From: Pseudomonas sp. S31 | Lineage (GTDB): Bacteria > Pseudomonadota > Gammaproteobacteria > Pseudomonadales > Pseudomonadaceae | DNA length: 47,942 nucleotides | Direction of reading: 5' to 3' | NCBI RefSeq assembly: GCF_016648105.1 | Contig: NZ_JACVVE010000043.1 | Coordinates: 1 to 47,942 of the forward strand | Part shown: positions 10,508 to 19,439 of the stretch, piece by piece | Layout of the letters: each line of letters opens with the position of its first letter | How positions within the stretch are numbered: the first letter of the stretch is position 1 | Notes under the pieces: model-generated | What the model saw: the letters and a program-made list of their open reading frames with translations, nothing else | Database searches by the model: none | What the model was told of the DNA's origin: nothing | Made by a program: the position numbers and the translations under genes

Positions 10508-10906
10508 TTACTCCTTGGTGTCCGGCTCGTCGGCATCCTGGTGCAGGCGGTCTTCGGCCACCGCACGCTCGATCAGCGCCGACAGGTGGGCACCGCGGCT
10601 GACGCTTTCATCGAAGTGGAAATGCAGTTGCGGCACGCTGCGCAGTTGCATGGCACGGCCCAGGTGCAGGCGCAGGAAGCTCGCGGCGCTGTTCAGGGCC
10701 TTGAGCGTCTGTGGCACGGCGTCTGCGTCGTCCTGGCCCATGACGGTGATGAACACCTTGGCATGGCCGAGATCGCGGCTGACGTCGACGGCGGTGATGG
10801 TCACCAGGCCGACGCGTGGGTCTTTGACTTCACGGCGGATCAGCTCGGAAAGCTCGCGCTGCATCTGATCGCCGATGCGTTGGGTACGGCTGTATTCTTT
10901 TGCCAT
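10508..10906 (-). CDS. rbfA: 30S ribosome-binding factor A
   Basis: A 132-residue cold-shock-type assembly factor that helps mature the 16S rRNA 5' end. It begins MAKEYSRTQRIGDQMQREL and contains DPRVGLVTITAVDVSRDL, both typical of RbfA. The acidic tail (DADEPDTKE) is dispensable in many homologues. It lies between infB and truB, with truB 3 nt downstream. A strong 30-nt palindrome sits in the spacer before it. Confidence 0.97.
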   Translation of the reverse strand: MAKEYSRTQRIGDQMQRELSELIRREVKDPRVGLVTITAVDVSRDLGHAKVFITVMGQDDADAVPQTLKALNSAASFLRLHLGRAMQLRSVPQLHFHFDESVSRGAHLSALIERAVAEDRLHQDADEPDTKE

Positions 10907-10935
10907 TCTTGCTACCTGTAACTTAAAGCGGCAAA

Positions 10936-10965
10936 CGCCCGGTCAGGCTGAAGCCTGACCGGGCG
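10936..10965. repeat. Perfect 14-bp palindrome in the infB-rbfA spacer
   Basis: CGCCCGGTCAGGCT and its exact complement are separated by 2 nt. On the minus strand it is followed by TTTG rather than a long T run, so it is at best a weak terminator. It could be an mRNA stability or processing hairpin. Confidence 0.6.
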
Positions 10966-11024
10966 CTACCTTCAGAGGCGCTGCCAGCCGCCCTGAGGCG
11001 GGGCCTGCACCACGGCTCGGGCCC

Positions 11025-13562
11025 TTACAGGGTACGAGCCACCTGGACTTTCTCGAAGACTTCGATCTTGTCGCCGACCTTGACGTCGTTGTAGCTCTTG
11101 ACGCCAATACCGCACTCCATGCCCGAACGGACTTCGGAGGCATCGTCCTTGAAGCGACGCAGCGATTCCAGCTCGCCTTCGAAGATCACCACGTCATCGC
11201 GCAGTACGCGGATCGGACGGTTGCGGTACACGGTACCCTCGATGACCATACAGCCAGCGATGGCGCCGAACTTCGGCGAACGGAACACATCACGCACTTC
11301 GGCGACACCCAGGATGTTCTCGCGAACATCGCTGCCGAGCATGCCGGTCAGGGCTTTCTTGACGTCTTCGATGATGTCGTAGATCACGTTGTAGTAACGC
11401 ATATCCAGACCTTCCTGCTCGACGATCTTGCGCGCGCCGGCATCGGCACGCACGTTGAAGCCGAACAGCACCGCGTTGGACGCCAGCGCCAGGTTGGCGT
11501 CGCTCTCGGTGATACCACCGACGCCGCCACCGATCACGCGAACCTGAACCTCGTCGTTGCCCAGGCCCGACAGCGAACCCTGCAGTGCTTCCAGGGAACC
11601 GCGCACGTCGGTCTTGAGGACGATGTTGAGGGTCTTCTTCTCTTCCTGACCCATGGTCTCGAAGATGTTTTCCAGCTTGCCGGCGTGAGCACGGGCCAGC
11701 TTGACCTCGCGGTACTTGCCTTGACGGAACAGGGCAACTTCACGCGCCTTCTTCTCGTCGGCGACCACGGACAGCTCGTCACCGGCTTCCGGAGTGCCAT
11801 CCAGGCCAAGGATCTCGACCGGGATCGACGGGCCGGCTTCCTTCACAGGCTTGCCGTTCTCGTCGAGCATGGCACGCACGCGGCCATAGTTGGAACCGCA
11901 CAGGACCATGTCGCCCTGACGCAGGGTACCGTCCTGAACCAGGATGGTCGCCACTGGGCCGCGGCCCTTGTCCAGGCGCGATTCGACCACCACGCCACGA
12001 CCTGGAGCGGTCGGGGTCGCGGTCAGCTCGAGGATCTCGGCCTGCAGCAGGACGGCTTCGAGCAGCTCGTCGACACCGGTACCCATCTTCGCCGAAACCT
12101 TGACGAATGGAGTGTCACCACCCCAGTCCTCGGAGGTCACGCCTTCGACGGCCAGTTCGTTGCGGATGCGATCGAGGTCGGCACCCGGCTTGTCGATCTT
12201 GTTCACCGCGACTACCAGCGGTACGCCAGCTGCCTTGGCATGCTGAACGGCTTCGCGGGTCTGCGGCATCACGCCGTCGTCCGCCGCCACCACGAGGATG
12301 ACGATGTCGGTGGCCTTGGCACCACGAGCACGCATCTGGGTGAACGCTGCGTGGCCCGGGGTATCGAGGAAGGTGACCATGCCGCGGTCGGTTTCCACGT
12401 GGTAGGCACCGATGTGCTGGGTGATACCACCGGCTTCGCCAGCGGCAACCTTGGCACGACGGATGTAGTCGAGCAGCGAGGTCTTACCGTGGTCGACGTG
12501 ACCCATTACGGTGACGACCGGCGCACGCGACTCGGTCTGACCTTCGAACTTCAGCGATTCGGCCAGGGAGTCTTCCAGGGCGGTGTCGCTGATCAAGGTG
12601 ACCTTGTGGCCCAGCTCTTCGGCGATCAGCTGTGCGGTTTCCTGGTCGAGCACCTGGTTGATGGTGACCGGGGTACCCAGCTTGAACATGAACTTGACCA
12701 CTTCGGCGCCCTTGACGGACATCTGGTTGGCCAGCTCGGAGACGGTGATGGTCTCGCCGATGGTCACGTCACGAATGACAGGACCGGTCGGGTTCTGGAA
12801 GCCATGCTGGTTACGCTTCTTCAGCTTGCTCTTGCCACCGCGACCGCGACGGTTGCCATCGCTTTCTTCGTCGGTGGTACGTGGAGCGGCACGTGGAGTC
12901 GGCGCTTTTTCCTTCTCCTTGACCTTGACCTTGATCGACACACGCGGTGCCTCGCCACGGCCGCCGCGACGGTCTTCGTCACGGGCACGGCTTTCGTTGC
13001 GACGGGTCTCGTCTTTCTTGCGCTCGGCGGCACGGGCGGCGGCGTCTTCCGAAGCCGGGGCCTCGGCGACTACCGGGGCGGCAGCTGCAGCCGGTGCAGC
13101 CTCGACCGCTGCCGGTTTGGCAGCAGGTGCGGCGGCCGGGGCCTCGGCAGCCTGACGGCGAGCCTGTTCCTCGTTGCGCTGGCGAACCTCGGCCTCGACC
13201 TTCTCGCGAGCGGCGTTTTCGGCCGCGCGGCGCTCTTCCAGCTCACGCTTCTGCTCAGCCTGGATTTCTTCCGGGCTGCGCTGAACGAATACTTTCTTCT
13301 TGCGTACTTCTACGCTGATGCTCTTGCTACCGGCGACACGCAGGGTGCTGGTGGTCTTGCGCTGCAAGGTAATCTTGCGCGGCTCTTCCGCCTTGCTCTT
13401 GTGGCTGCTCTTCAAATGGGTCAGCAGAGTCTGCTTCTCATTGTCGGTCACTACCTGACCGGCGTCGGTGTGCGGCAGACCTGCCTCACGCATCTGCTGC
13501 AGCAGGCGCTCTACCGGTGCCTCGACCTCTTGGGCCAGTTCTTTCACCGTGACTTGCGTCAT
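11025..13562 (-). CDS. infB: Translation initiation factor IF-2
   Basis: An 845-residue GTPase that places initiator tRNA on the 30S subunit. The order is an N-terminal IF2-N domain (VTVKELAQEVEAPVERLL), a long Ala/Glu/Arg-rich linker (about 90-250), a second IF2-N-like region near 270, then the G domain with G1 motif GHVDHGKT at 354-361, DTPGHAAF and NKIDKP, and C-terminal domains ending in KVGDKIEVFEKV. The ATG is 27 nt from the nusA stop. The gene order nusA-infB-rbfA is universal in gammaproteobacteria. The linker is the usual variable part. Confidence 0.98.
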   Translation of the reverse strand: MTQVTVKELAQEVEAPVERLLQQMREAGLPHTDAGQVVTDNEKQTLLTHLKSSHKSKAEEPRKITLQRKTTSTLRVAGSKSISVEVRKKKVFVQRSPEEIQAEQKRELEERRAAENAAREKVEAEVRQRNEEQARRQAAEAPAAAPAAKPAAVEAAPAAAAAPVVAEAPASEDAAARAAERKKDETRRNESRARDEDRRGGRGEAPRVSIKVKVKEKEKAPTPRAAPRTTDEESDGNRRGRGGKSKLKKRNQHGFQNPTGPVIRDVTIGETITVSELANQMSVKGAEVVKFMFKLGTPVTINQVLDQETAQLIAEELGHKVTLISDTALEDSLAESLKFEGQTESRAPVVTVMGHVDHGKTSLLDYIRRAKVAAGEAGGITQHIGAYHVETDRGMVTFLDTPGHAAFTQMRARGAKATDIVILVVAADDGVMPQTREAVQHAKAAGVPLVVAVNKIDKPGADLDRIRNELAVEGVTSEDWGGDTPFVKVSAKMGTGVDELLEAVLLQAEILELTATPTAPGRGVVVESRLDKGRGPVATILVQDGTLRQGDMVLCGSNYGRVRAMLDENGKPVKEAGPSIPVEILGLDGTPEAGDELSVVADEKKAREVALFRQGKYREVKLARAHAGKLENIFETMGQEEKKTLNIVLKTDVRGSLEALQGSLSGLGNDEVQVRVIGGGVGGITESDANLALASNAVLFGFNVRADAGARKIVEQEGLDMRYYNVIYDIIEDVKKALTGMLGSDVRENILGVAEVRDVFRSPKFGAIAGCMVIEGTVYRNRPIRVLRDDVVIFEGELESLRRFKDDASEVRSGMECGIGVKSYNDVKVGDKIEVFEKVQVARTL

Positions 13563-13589
13563 GCACTTCTCTCCTCAGGCCGCGCCTAA

Positions 13590-15071
13590 TTACTCGAACC
13601 AGTGGGCTCGGGCGGCCATGATCAACTTGCCGGCACGCTCTTCGTCGATGCCGTCGATGTCGAGCAGGTCGTCAATCGACTGCTCGGCCAGGTCTTCGCG
13701 GTTAACCACGCCGCGCACCGCCAGTTCAGCCGCCAGGTCCTTGTCCATGCCCTCGAGGGAGAGCAGGTCGTCGGCCGGGTGGGCGTCTGCCAGTTTTTCT
13801 TCGGTAGCGATGGCCTTGGTCAACAAACGGTCCTTGGCACGAGCGCGGAGCTCGTCGACGATTTCTTCGTCAAAGCCATCGATGTTGAGCATTTCTTCCA
13901 ACGGTACGTAGGCAATTTCTTCGAGGCTGGTGAAGCCTTCGTCGACCAGCACTTGGGCCAGCTCCTCGTCGACTTCCAGTTCCTCGATGAAGTTGCGCAG
14001 GATGTCGCCGGTTTCAGCCTGTTGCTTGGCCTGGATATCCTTCTCGGTCATCACGTTCAGGGTCCAGCCGGTGAGCTGGCTGGCCAGTCGAACGTTCTGA
14101 CCACCACGGCCAATGGCTTGGGCCAGGTTGTCCTCGGCGACGGCGATGTCCATGGCATGGGCATCTTCATCAACGATGATCGCCGCGACTTCAGCCGGCG
14201 ACATGGCGTTGATGACGAACTGCGCCGGGTTCTCGTCCCACAGGACGATATCCACGCGCTCGCCGCCCAGCTCGCCGGATACGGCCTGGACGCGCGACCC
14301 ACGCATGCCGATGCAGGCACCTTGCGGGTCGATGCGCTTGTCCTTGGAGCGGACGGCGATCTTGGCGCGCGAACCCGGGTCACGGGAAGCGGCCATGACT
14401 TCGATGAGGCCTTCGGCGATTTCCGGCACTTCGATGCGGAACAGTTCGATCAGCATCTGCGGCGCGGTGCGCGACAGGATCAGCTGAGGACCGCGGTTCT
14501 CGGTGCGGATCTCCTTGAGCAGCGCACGCAGGCGCACGCCGACTCGGAAGGTCTCACGTGGAATGATGTCTTCGCGGGCCAGCAACGCTTCGGCGTTGTT
14601 GCCCAGGTCGACGATGACGTTGTCGCGGGTGACCTTCTTGACGGTGCCGGAGATGATCTCGCCAACGCGTTCGCGGTAGGCGTCGACCACCTGGGCGCGC
14701 TCGGCCTCGCGGACCTTCTGCACGATGACCTGCTTGGCGGTCTGGGCGGCGATACGACCGAATTCGATGGACTCGATCTTCTCCTCGATCACGTCACCGA
14801 CCTTGGCTTCAGGGTGGGTCTCGTGGATCTTGGCCAGCCAGGTCTCGATGGCCGGATCGTCAAGATCGGCCTCGTCGACGACGGTCCAGCGACGGAAAGT
14901 CTCGTAGCTACCGGTGTGGCGGTTGATTTCCACACGCAGGTCGACTTCGTCTTCAAAACGTTTTTTGGTTGCAGTAGCCAGGGCCACTTCCAGCGCTTCG
15001 AAAATGACGCCGGGCGGTACACCCTTTTCGTTGGATACCGATTCAACAACCAGCAGTACTTCTTTGCTCAT
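13590..15071 (-). CDS. nusA: Transcription termination/antitermination factor NusA
   Basis: A 493-residue RNA polymerase-binding factor that modulates pausing, termination and antitermination. It has the N-terminal polymerase-binding domain (MSKEVLLVVESVSNEKGV), an S1 domain near 135-200, tandem KH domains near 200-345 (including IGMRGSRVQAV and IGRGGQNVRLA), and two acidic C-terminal repeats typical of proteobacterial NusA. I chose the ATG at 15071, which gives the family N-terminus; the open frame runs 7 codons further upstream. It follows rimP after 59 nt. Confidence 0.98.
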   Translation of the reverse strand: MSKEVLLVVESVSNEKGVPPGVIFEALEVALATATKKRFEDEVDLRVEINRHTGSYETFRRWTVVDEADLDDPAIETWLAKIHETHPEAKVGDVIEEKIESIEFGRIAAQTAKQVIVQKVREAERAQVVDAYRERVGEIISGTVKKVTRDNVIVDLGNNAEALLAREDIIPRETFRVGVRLRALLKEIRTENRGPQLILSRTAPQMLIELFRIEVPEIAEGLIEVMAASRDPGSRAKIAVRSKDKRIDPQGACIGMRGSRVQAVSGELGGERVDIVLWDENPAQFVINAMSPAEVAAIIVDEDAHAMDIAVAEDNLAQAIGRGGQNVRLASQLTGWTLNVMTEKDIQAKQQAETGDILRNFIEELEVDEELAQVLVDEGFTSLEEIAYVPLEEMLNIDGFDEEIVDELRARAKDRLLTKAIATEEKLADAHPADDLLSLEGMDKDLAAELAVRGVVNREDLAEQSIDDLLDIDGIDEERAGKLIMAARAHWFE

Positions 15072-15130
15072 CGTACGCCTCGCCTTGCGCAAGCCATTGG
15101 GCCCGGATAGTCCGCCGGGCCCGGCACGTC

Positions 15131-15589
15131 TCAGTCAAAACTGGGAATAATATTGGCCTTGTCGATCGAGTCGATCGGCAACAGGAACTCGTGATTGTCC
15201 ACCTGGACCACCACATCCTGCTCCTCCACACCGCGGAGAAGGCCCTGGAAGTTACGACGACCTTCGAAGGGCGTACGCAGCTTGATCTTCACTTGCTCGC
15301 CGGCATGCGAAGCAAACTGTTCTAGCGTGAACAGCGGGCGATCCATGCCAGGAGAGGACACCTCGAGGGTATATTCAGAGCTGATCGGATCTTCCACATC
15401 GAGGATCGCACTGGCCTGACGGCTGACCGCTTCGCAGTCGTCCACCAGGATCCCGCCTTCCTTGTCGATATAGATACGCAGTACCGAATGCTTACCCTGG
15501 GAGATGAACTCGACTCCCCAGCATTCGTAGCCCAGACCCTCGACCACCGGGGCCAACAAGGCCTGCAACTGTTCTAGCTTGCTCGACAC
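15131..15589 (-). CDS. rimP: Ribosome maturation factor RimP
   Basis: A 152-residue factor needed for 30S assembly. It contains LRIYIDKEGGILVDDCEAVSRQ and VSSPGMDRPLFTLEQF, both RimP signatures. The start is a GTG at 15589, chosen because GAGGGGG lies 5 nt upstream and the protein then begins MSSKLEQLQALL, like homologues. A longer frame begins 17 codons earlier but lacks a ribosome site. It is the first protein gene of the metY-rimP-nusA-infB type operon, downstream of tRNA-fMet and its terminators. Confidence 0.96.
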   Translation of the reverse strand: MSSKLEQLQALLAPVVEGLGYECWGVEFISQGKHSVLRIYIDKEGGILVDDCEAVSRQASAILDVEDPISSEYTLEVSSPGMDRPLFTLEQFASHAGEQVKIKLRTPFEGRRNFQGLLRGVEEQDVVVQVDNHEFLLPIDSIDKANIIPSFD

Positions 15590-15615
15590 CTGAACCCCCT
15601 CGTGCATGCTGTGCA

Positions 15616-15640
15616 AATAAAAAATGGGCGAAGCGCCCAT
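15616..15640 (-). terminator. Second terminator between tRNA-fMet and rimP
   Basis: On the minus strand ATGGGCG-CTT-CGCCCATTTTTT lies just before the rimP GTG. It could attenuate read-through from the tRNA promoter into rimP-nusA-infB. A third small hairpin, GCGCCGT / ACGGCGC, lies at 15649-15668. Confidence 0.8.
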
Positions 15641-15686
15641 CCCTGAAAGCGCCGTAGGACAACGGCGCCGAAAACTGTTCGGCTAG

Positions 15687-15710
15687 CAAAAAGCCCCTGA
15701 AAAGGGGCTC
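15687..15710 (-). terminator. Terminator of the tRNA-fMet gene
   Basis: On the minus strand AGCCCCT-TTTC-AGGGGCTTTTT begins 10 nt after the tRNA 3' end. Confidence 0.85.
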
Positions 15711-15719
15711 CGCTGAAGC

Positions 15720-15796
<77 letters not shown>

Positions 15797-15860
15797 ACAA
15801 AGCTGGGGCGAAAGTATAAGACTTAACCCTAGGCAGGGTCAATCCAAGACCTCCACCTGC

Positions 15861-15883
15861 AAGAAAGCCCGCTAAAGCGGGCT
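15861..15883 (-). terminator. Terminator of tRNA-Leu
   Basis: On the minus strand AGCCCGCT-TT-AGCGGGCTTTCTT lies 13 nt after the tRNA-Leu 3' end. Confidence 0.75.
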
Positions 15884-15896
15884 CTCAAGCTTCAAT

Positions 15897-15982
15897 TGGT
15901 ACCGAGAAGGGGACTCGAACCCCTACACCCTATGGGCACAACCACCTCAAGGTTGCGTGTCTACCAATTCCACCACCTCGGC
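15897..15982 (-). tRNA. tRNA-Leu (GAG anticodon)
   Basis: An 86-nt class II tRNA with a long variable arm and encoded CCA. The anticodon stem CAACC/GGTTG holds the loop TTGAGGT, so the anticodon is GAG. It follows secG after 21 nt and probably shares its transcript. Confidence 0.98.
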
Positions 15983-16003
15983 AATACTACTACTTGAAAC
16001 CCG

Positions 16004-16396
16004 TTACTTCTGCTCTTCGGCTGGAGGAGGTACGTCACCTTGAGGGGTGGTTTCGCTCTTCTGCTGCTGGAGCACCGGTACATCATCATTTACTGCCGGC
16101 TTCTGCTCTTTCACTTCCAACACTGCTGGATCTGGCAGACCTGCTGAAGTCAGCTCGTGAGCTTTCTCCTTTGCGAAGTATCCTAACCCAAGTGCTGTCA
16201 AAAAGAAAGTGGCAGCGAGTATAGCAGTAAACTTACTCAGGAAGGTAGCAGAACCTTGGCTTCCGAACACAGTGTTAGAGGCACCTGCGCCGAAAGATGC
16301 ACCTGCTTCCGCACCTTTACCCTGTTGCAACAGCACCAGCACTACAAGCGACAGCGCTGCCAACAGATGAAAAACAACGATAACTGTTTCCAGCAT
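16004..16396 (-). CDS. secG: Protein translocase subunit SecG
   Basis: A 130-residue inner-membrane subunit of the SecYEG channel. Two membrane helices are visible (MLETVIVVFHLLAALSLVVLVLL at 1-23 and FTAILAATFFLTALGLGYF near 55-73), with the QQGKGAEAGASFGAGAS loop between them, which is the SecG signature. The C-terminus is a longer polar tail rich in Gln, Pro and Glu. The ATG at 16396 gives the family start; tpiA ends 4 nt upstream, so translation is likely coupled. Confidence 0.97.
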   Translation of the reverse strand: MLETVIVVFHLLAALSLVVLVLLQQGKGAEAGASFGAGASNTVFGSQGSATFLSKFTAILAATFFLTALGLGYFAKEKAHELTSAGLPDPAVLEVKEQKPAVNDDVPVLQQQKSETTPQGDVPPPAEEQK

Positions 16397-16400
16397 TTGT

Positions 16401-17156
16401 TCAGTTTCCTGCGGCGCGACAAATTGCACCGAATTCGTCTGCGTTCAGGGACGCTCCACCAATGAGCCCCCCATCGATATCCGGCATGCCGAACAGTTCG
16501 GCCGCATTGGCCGCCTTCACGCTGCCGCCGTAGAGAAGCTGCACGTTCGCGGCAACTTCGGCGTCTTCGGCCGCCAACTGCGCACGGATGGCTGCATGCA
16601 CATCCTGAGCCTGTTGAGGCGAAGCCGTCAAACCTGTACCAATGGCCCAAACCGGCTCATAGGCAATTACAGCACTGGCAAAAGCCTTAACACCGAACGC
16701 GTCGATGATACTGCTTAGTTGACGCCCTACAACTTCGAGCGTTTTGCCCGCCTCGCGCTCTTCGAGAGTTTCCCCTACGCAGAGCACCGGCATTAAACCA
16801 CTAAGTTGAGCGGCTGCAAACTTGTCTTTCAGCACTTCTTCACTTTCGCCAATGATCTGGCGGCGCTCGGAGTGGCCGATCAGTACCAACTTGCAACCTG
16901 CTTCAACCAACTGACTCGGTGCAACTTCACCGGTCAGCGCGCCCTGTTCGGGCTTTACCGCAGAATTCTGTGCTCCGACAATGATTCCCTTGCCTTCCAG
17001 CCCATCAACAACCTGGTTGATGAACAAGGTCGGGGGAAACACCGCGACTTCCACTCCGCTCGGCAAGGCCAGATTGCTCAAGCCTTGGGTAAGCTCAGCG
17101 ACGCTGGCGCGGGTACCGTGCATCTTCCAGTTACCAGCTACCATGGGGCGACGCAT
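16401..17156 (-). CDS. tpiA: Triose-phosphate isomerase
   Basis: A 251-residue TIM-barrel enzyme interconverting dihydroxyacetone phosphate and glyceraldehyde 3-phosphate. The catalytic residues are all visible: Lys11 in GNWKMHG, His in LIGHSERR and Glu in AYEPVWAIGTG. The phosphate-binding loop LLYGGSVKAAN is near residues 205-215. Length is standard. It lies between glmM and secG in the usual Pseudomonas order, with a 66-nt gap to glmM. Confidence 0.98.
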   Translation of the reverse strand: MRRPMVAGNWKMHGTRASVAELTQGLSNLALPSGVEVAVFPPTLFINQVVDGLEGKGIIVGAQNSAVKPEQGALTGEVAPSQLVEAGCKLVLIGHSERRQIIGESEEVLKDKFAAAQLSGLMPVLCVGETLEEREAGKTLEVVGRQLSSIIDAFGVKAFASAVIAYEPVWAIGTGLTASPQQAQDVHAAIRAQLAAEDAEVAANVQLLYGGSVKAANAAELFGMPDIDGGLIGGASLNADEFGAICRAAGN

Positions 17157-17222
17157 GCTTTACCTCGTCGGTCAAAGTGGGCGCAGATAGTACCCAACCC
17201 TATCTGCGCTGGCAAGGCCCTT

Positions 17223-18563
17223 TCAGGCACAAACTTCTGCGACCAGCTTGGCCAAGGCCTCGGCATGGCGCCGCACCTGGCTTTCGTCGTCGCCTTCGAC
17301 CATGACCCGCACCAGTGGCTCGGTGCCCGACTTGCGCAGCAGTACCCGGCCGCGGCCCGCCATGTCCTCGGTGGCCTTGGCACTGGCTTCCTTCACCGCC
17401 GGGTGTGCGAGCGGGTCGACGGTGCTCGCGCCGAAGCGCACGTTGATCAGCACCTGCGGGCATTTGCGCACGGCCTGGCGGGCCTGGGCGAGGGTTTCGC
17501 CACGGCGCTTGAGGGCCATCAGCACCTGCAGCGCGGCGATGATCGCATCACCGGTGGTGGTGTGGTTGCAGCAGACGATGTGCCCCGAGTTTTCACCACC
17601 GATCTGCCAGCCGCGTTCGAGCAGCTCGGCCATCACATAGCGGTCACCGACCTTGGCCCGCACGAACGGGATGTCCAGGTCCTTGAGCGCCAACTCCAGG
17701 CCCAGGTTACTCATCAGGGTCCCGACCGCCCCGCCTTCGAGCTTGCCGCGCTCGCGCAGGTCACGGGTGATGATGTACAGCAGTTCGTCGCCATCGACGA
17801 TGGTGCCGGTGTGATCGACCATCAGCACCCGGTCCCCGTCACCGTCGAAGGCGATGCCCAGGTCGGCATGCCCGACCAGCACCGCCGCCTGCAGCGACTC
17901 GATATGGGTCGAGCCGCAGCTTTCGTTGATGTTCAGCCCATCAGGCTGGGCGTGCAGCACGGTCACCTCGGCACCCAGCTCGCGGAATACGCTCGGCGCG
18001 ACCTTGTAGGTGGCGCCATGGGCGCAGTCGACCACCAGCTTGAGGCCTTCGAAGCTGGTGCTGCTGGGCACACTGCTCTTGCAGAACTCGATGTAGCGTC
18101 CGGCGGCGTCGTTGATCCGCGAAACCTTGCCGAGCTTGCTCGACTCGACCACGCTCATCGGCTGGTCGAGCAGCTCCTCGATCATCAACTCGACCTCGTC
18201 AGGCAGCTTGGTGCCCTGGCCGGAGAAGAACTTGATGCCGTTGTCATCGTGCGGGTTGTGCGAGGCACTGATGACGATACCGGCCTCGGCGTGGAAAGTA
18301 CGAGTCAGGTAGGCGATGGCCGGGGTTGGCATCGGCCCGAGCAGCAGCACGTCGGCGCCTGCGGCCGACAGACCGGCTTCGAGGGCCGACTCGAACATGT
18401 AGCCGGAAATCCGCGTGTCCTTGCCGACCAGCACCTGGCACTTGCCCTGCTTGCGGAAGGCCATGCCCGCCGCCCAGCCGAGCTTGAGCATGAAATCCGG
18501 TGTGATCGGGTATTCGCCGACGCGGCCACGGATGCCGTCGGTACCAAAGTATTTTCTGCTCAT
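17223..18563 (-). CDS. glmM: Phosphoglucosamine mutase
   Basis: A 446-residue enzyme converting glucosamine 6-phosphate to glucosamine 1-phosphate for peptidoglycan and lipopolysaccharide precursors. It starts MSRKYFGTDGIRG. The phosphoserine loop ISASHNP places the catalytic Ser at 101; the metal loop DGDGDR and the sugar loop GGENSGH follow, and the C-terminal phosphate loop is KSGTEPLVRVM. The folP-glmM order, with folP 16 nt upstream, is conserved in gammaproteobacteria. Confidence 0.98.
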   Translation of the reverse strand: MSRKYFGTDGIRGRVGEYPITPDFMLKLGWAAGMAFRKQGKCQVLVGKDTRISGYMFESALEAGLSAAGADVLLLGPMPTPAIAYLTRTFHAEAGIVISASHNPHDDNGIKFFSGQGTKLPDEVELMIEELLDQPMSVVESSKLGKVSRINDAAGRYIEFCKSSVPSSTSFEGLKLVVDCAHGATYKVAPSVFRELGAEVTVLHAQPDGLNINESCGSTHIESLQAAVLVGHADLGIAFDGDGDRVLMVDHTGTIVDGDELLYIITRDLRERGKLEGGAVGTLMSNLGLELALKDLDIPFVRAKVGDRYVMAELLERGWQIGGENSGHIVCCNHTTTGDAIIAALQVLMALKRRGETLAQARQAVRKCPQVLINVRFGASTVDPLAHPAVKEASAKATEDMAGRGRVLLRKSGTEPLVRVMVEGDDESQVRRHAEALAKLVAEVCA

Positions 18564-18579
18564 AGCGACTCCAATGTGC

Positions 18580-19431
18580 TTATTCGGCGTTCTGTACCGC
18601 GGCGATCATGCGCACCACGTCGACCGTCTCGGCCACGTCGTGAACCCGCAGGATGCTCGCCCCTTTGGTCATTGCCAGGGCGGCCAGGGCCAGGCTGCCG
18701 TACAGGCGCTCGCCCACCGGGCGGTCCAGGGTAAGGCCGATCATGCTCTTGCGCGAGACACCCACCAGCAGCGGGCGCCCCAGGCGATAGAGCGCTTCCA
18801 TGTGTTTGAACAGGCTCAGGTTGTGCGCGAGGGTCTTGGCAAAACCGAAGCCCGGGTCGAGGACGATGCGCTCGGCGCCGATACCAGCGGCAGCGCACGC
18901 AGCCATCCGCTGTTCAAGATAGCGCGTAACGTCGGCCGTCACATCGTCATAGTGCGGGGAATCCTGCATGTTGCCCGGTTCGCCACGCATGTGCATGAGA
19001 CACACCGGCAGGCCGCTGTCAGCAGCGGCATCCAGCGCCCCGTCTCGCTCCAGCGCGCGCACATCGTTGATCAGGCCAGCGCCCAGGCGGGCCGACTCAC
19101 GAATGACGGCAGGTGTGGACGTGTCGACGGAAATGACCACGTCGAGGCGGCTGTTGATAGCCTCGACCATCGGCGCAACGCGCTCCAGCTCTTCGGTCAC
19201 CGATACCGCGCGCGCGCCGGGGCGCGTCGATTCGCCGCCGATGTCGATCAGCGTCGCGCCCGCGGCAACCATCGCCTCGGCATGGCGCAGAGCCTCGTCG
19301 CGCTGGCTGAAGCGCCCACCGTCGGAGAAGGAATCAGGGGTGATGTTGAGGATACCCATGACGTGGGTACGGGAAAGGTCAAGAACCCGGTTGCCGCAAG
19401 GCAACCGGGTCGGGTACTGCTTGGAACTCAT
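18580..19431 (-). CDS. folP: Dihydropteroate synthase
   Basis: A 283-residue enzyme that joins p-aminobenzoate to the pterin diphosphate in folate synthesis; it is the sulfonamide target. The signatures MGILNITPDSFSDGG and IDIGGESTRPGA are present, as is the pterin-binding DPGFGFAKT. It follows ftsH after 8 nt and precedes glmM by 16 nt. Codons 8-15 form a perfect 10-bp hairpin (19386-19409). Length is at the family norm. Confidence 0.98.
   Translation of the reverse strand: MSSKQYPTRLPCGNRVLDLSRTHVMGILNITPDSFSDGGRFSQRDEALRHAEAMVAAGATLIDIGGESTRPGARAVSVTEELERVAPMVEAINSRLDVVISVDTSTPAVIRESARLGAGLINDVRALERDGALDAAADSGLPVCLMHMRGEPGNMQDSPHYDDVTADVTRYLEQRMAACAAAGIGAERIVLDPGFGFAKTLAHNLSLFKHMEALYRLGRPLLVGVSRKSMIGLTLDRPVGERLYGSLALAALAMTKGASILRVHDVAETVDVVRMIAAVQNAE
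19386..19409 (-). other. Perfect 10-bp hairpin inside the folP start region
   Basis: CCCGGTTGCC and GGCAACCGGG flank a 4-nt loop within folP codons 8-15, about 22 nt after the ATG. A hairpin this stable so near a start codon may slow translation initiation. Confidence 0.5.
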
Positions 19432-19439
19432 AGCTGCCC

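Noticed and set aside
11685..13589. 634-aa open frame antisense to infB
   Set aside because: Shadow of infB, low-complexity composition.
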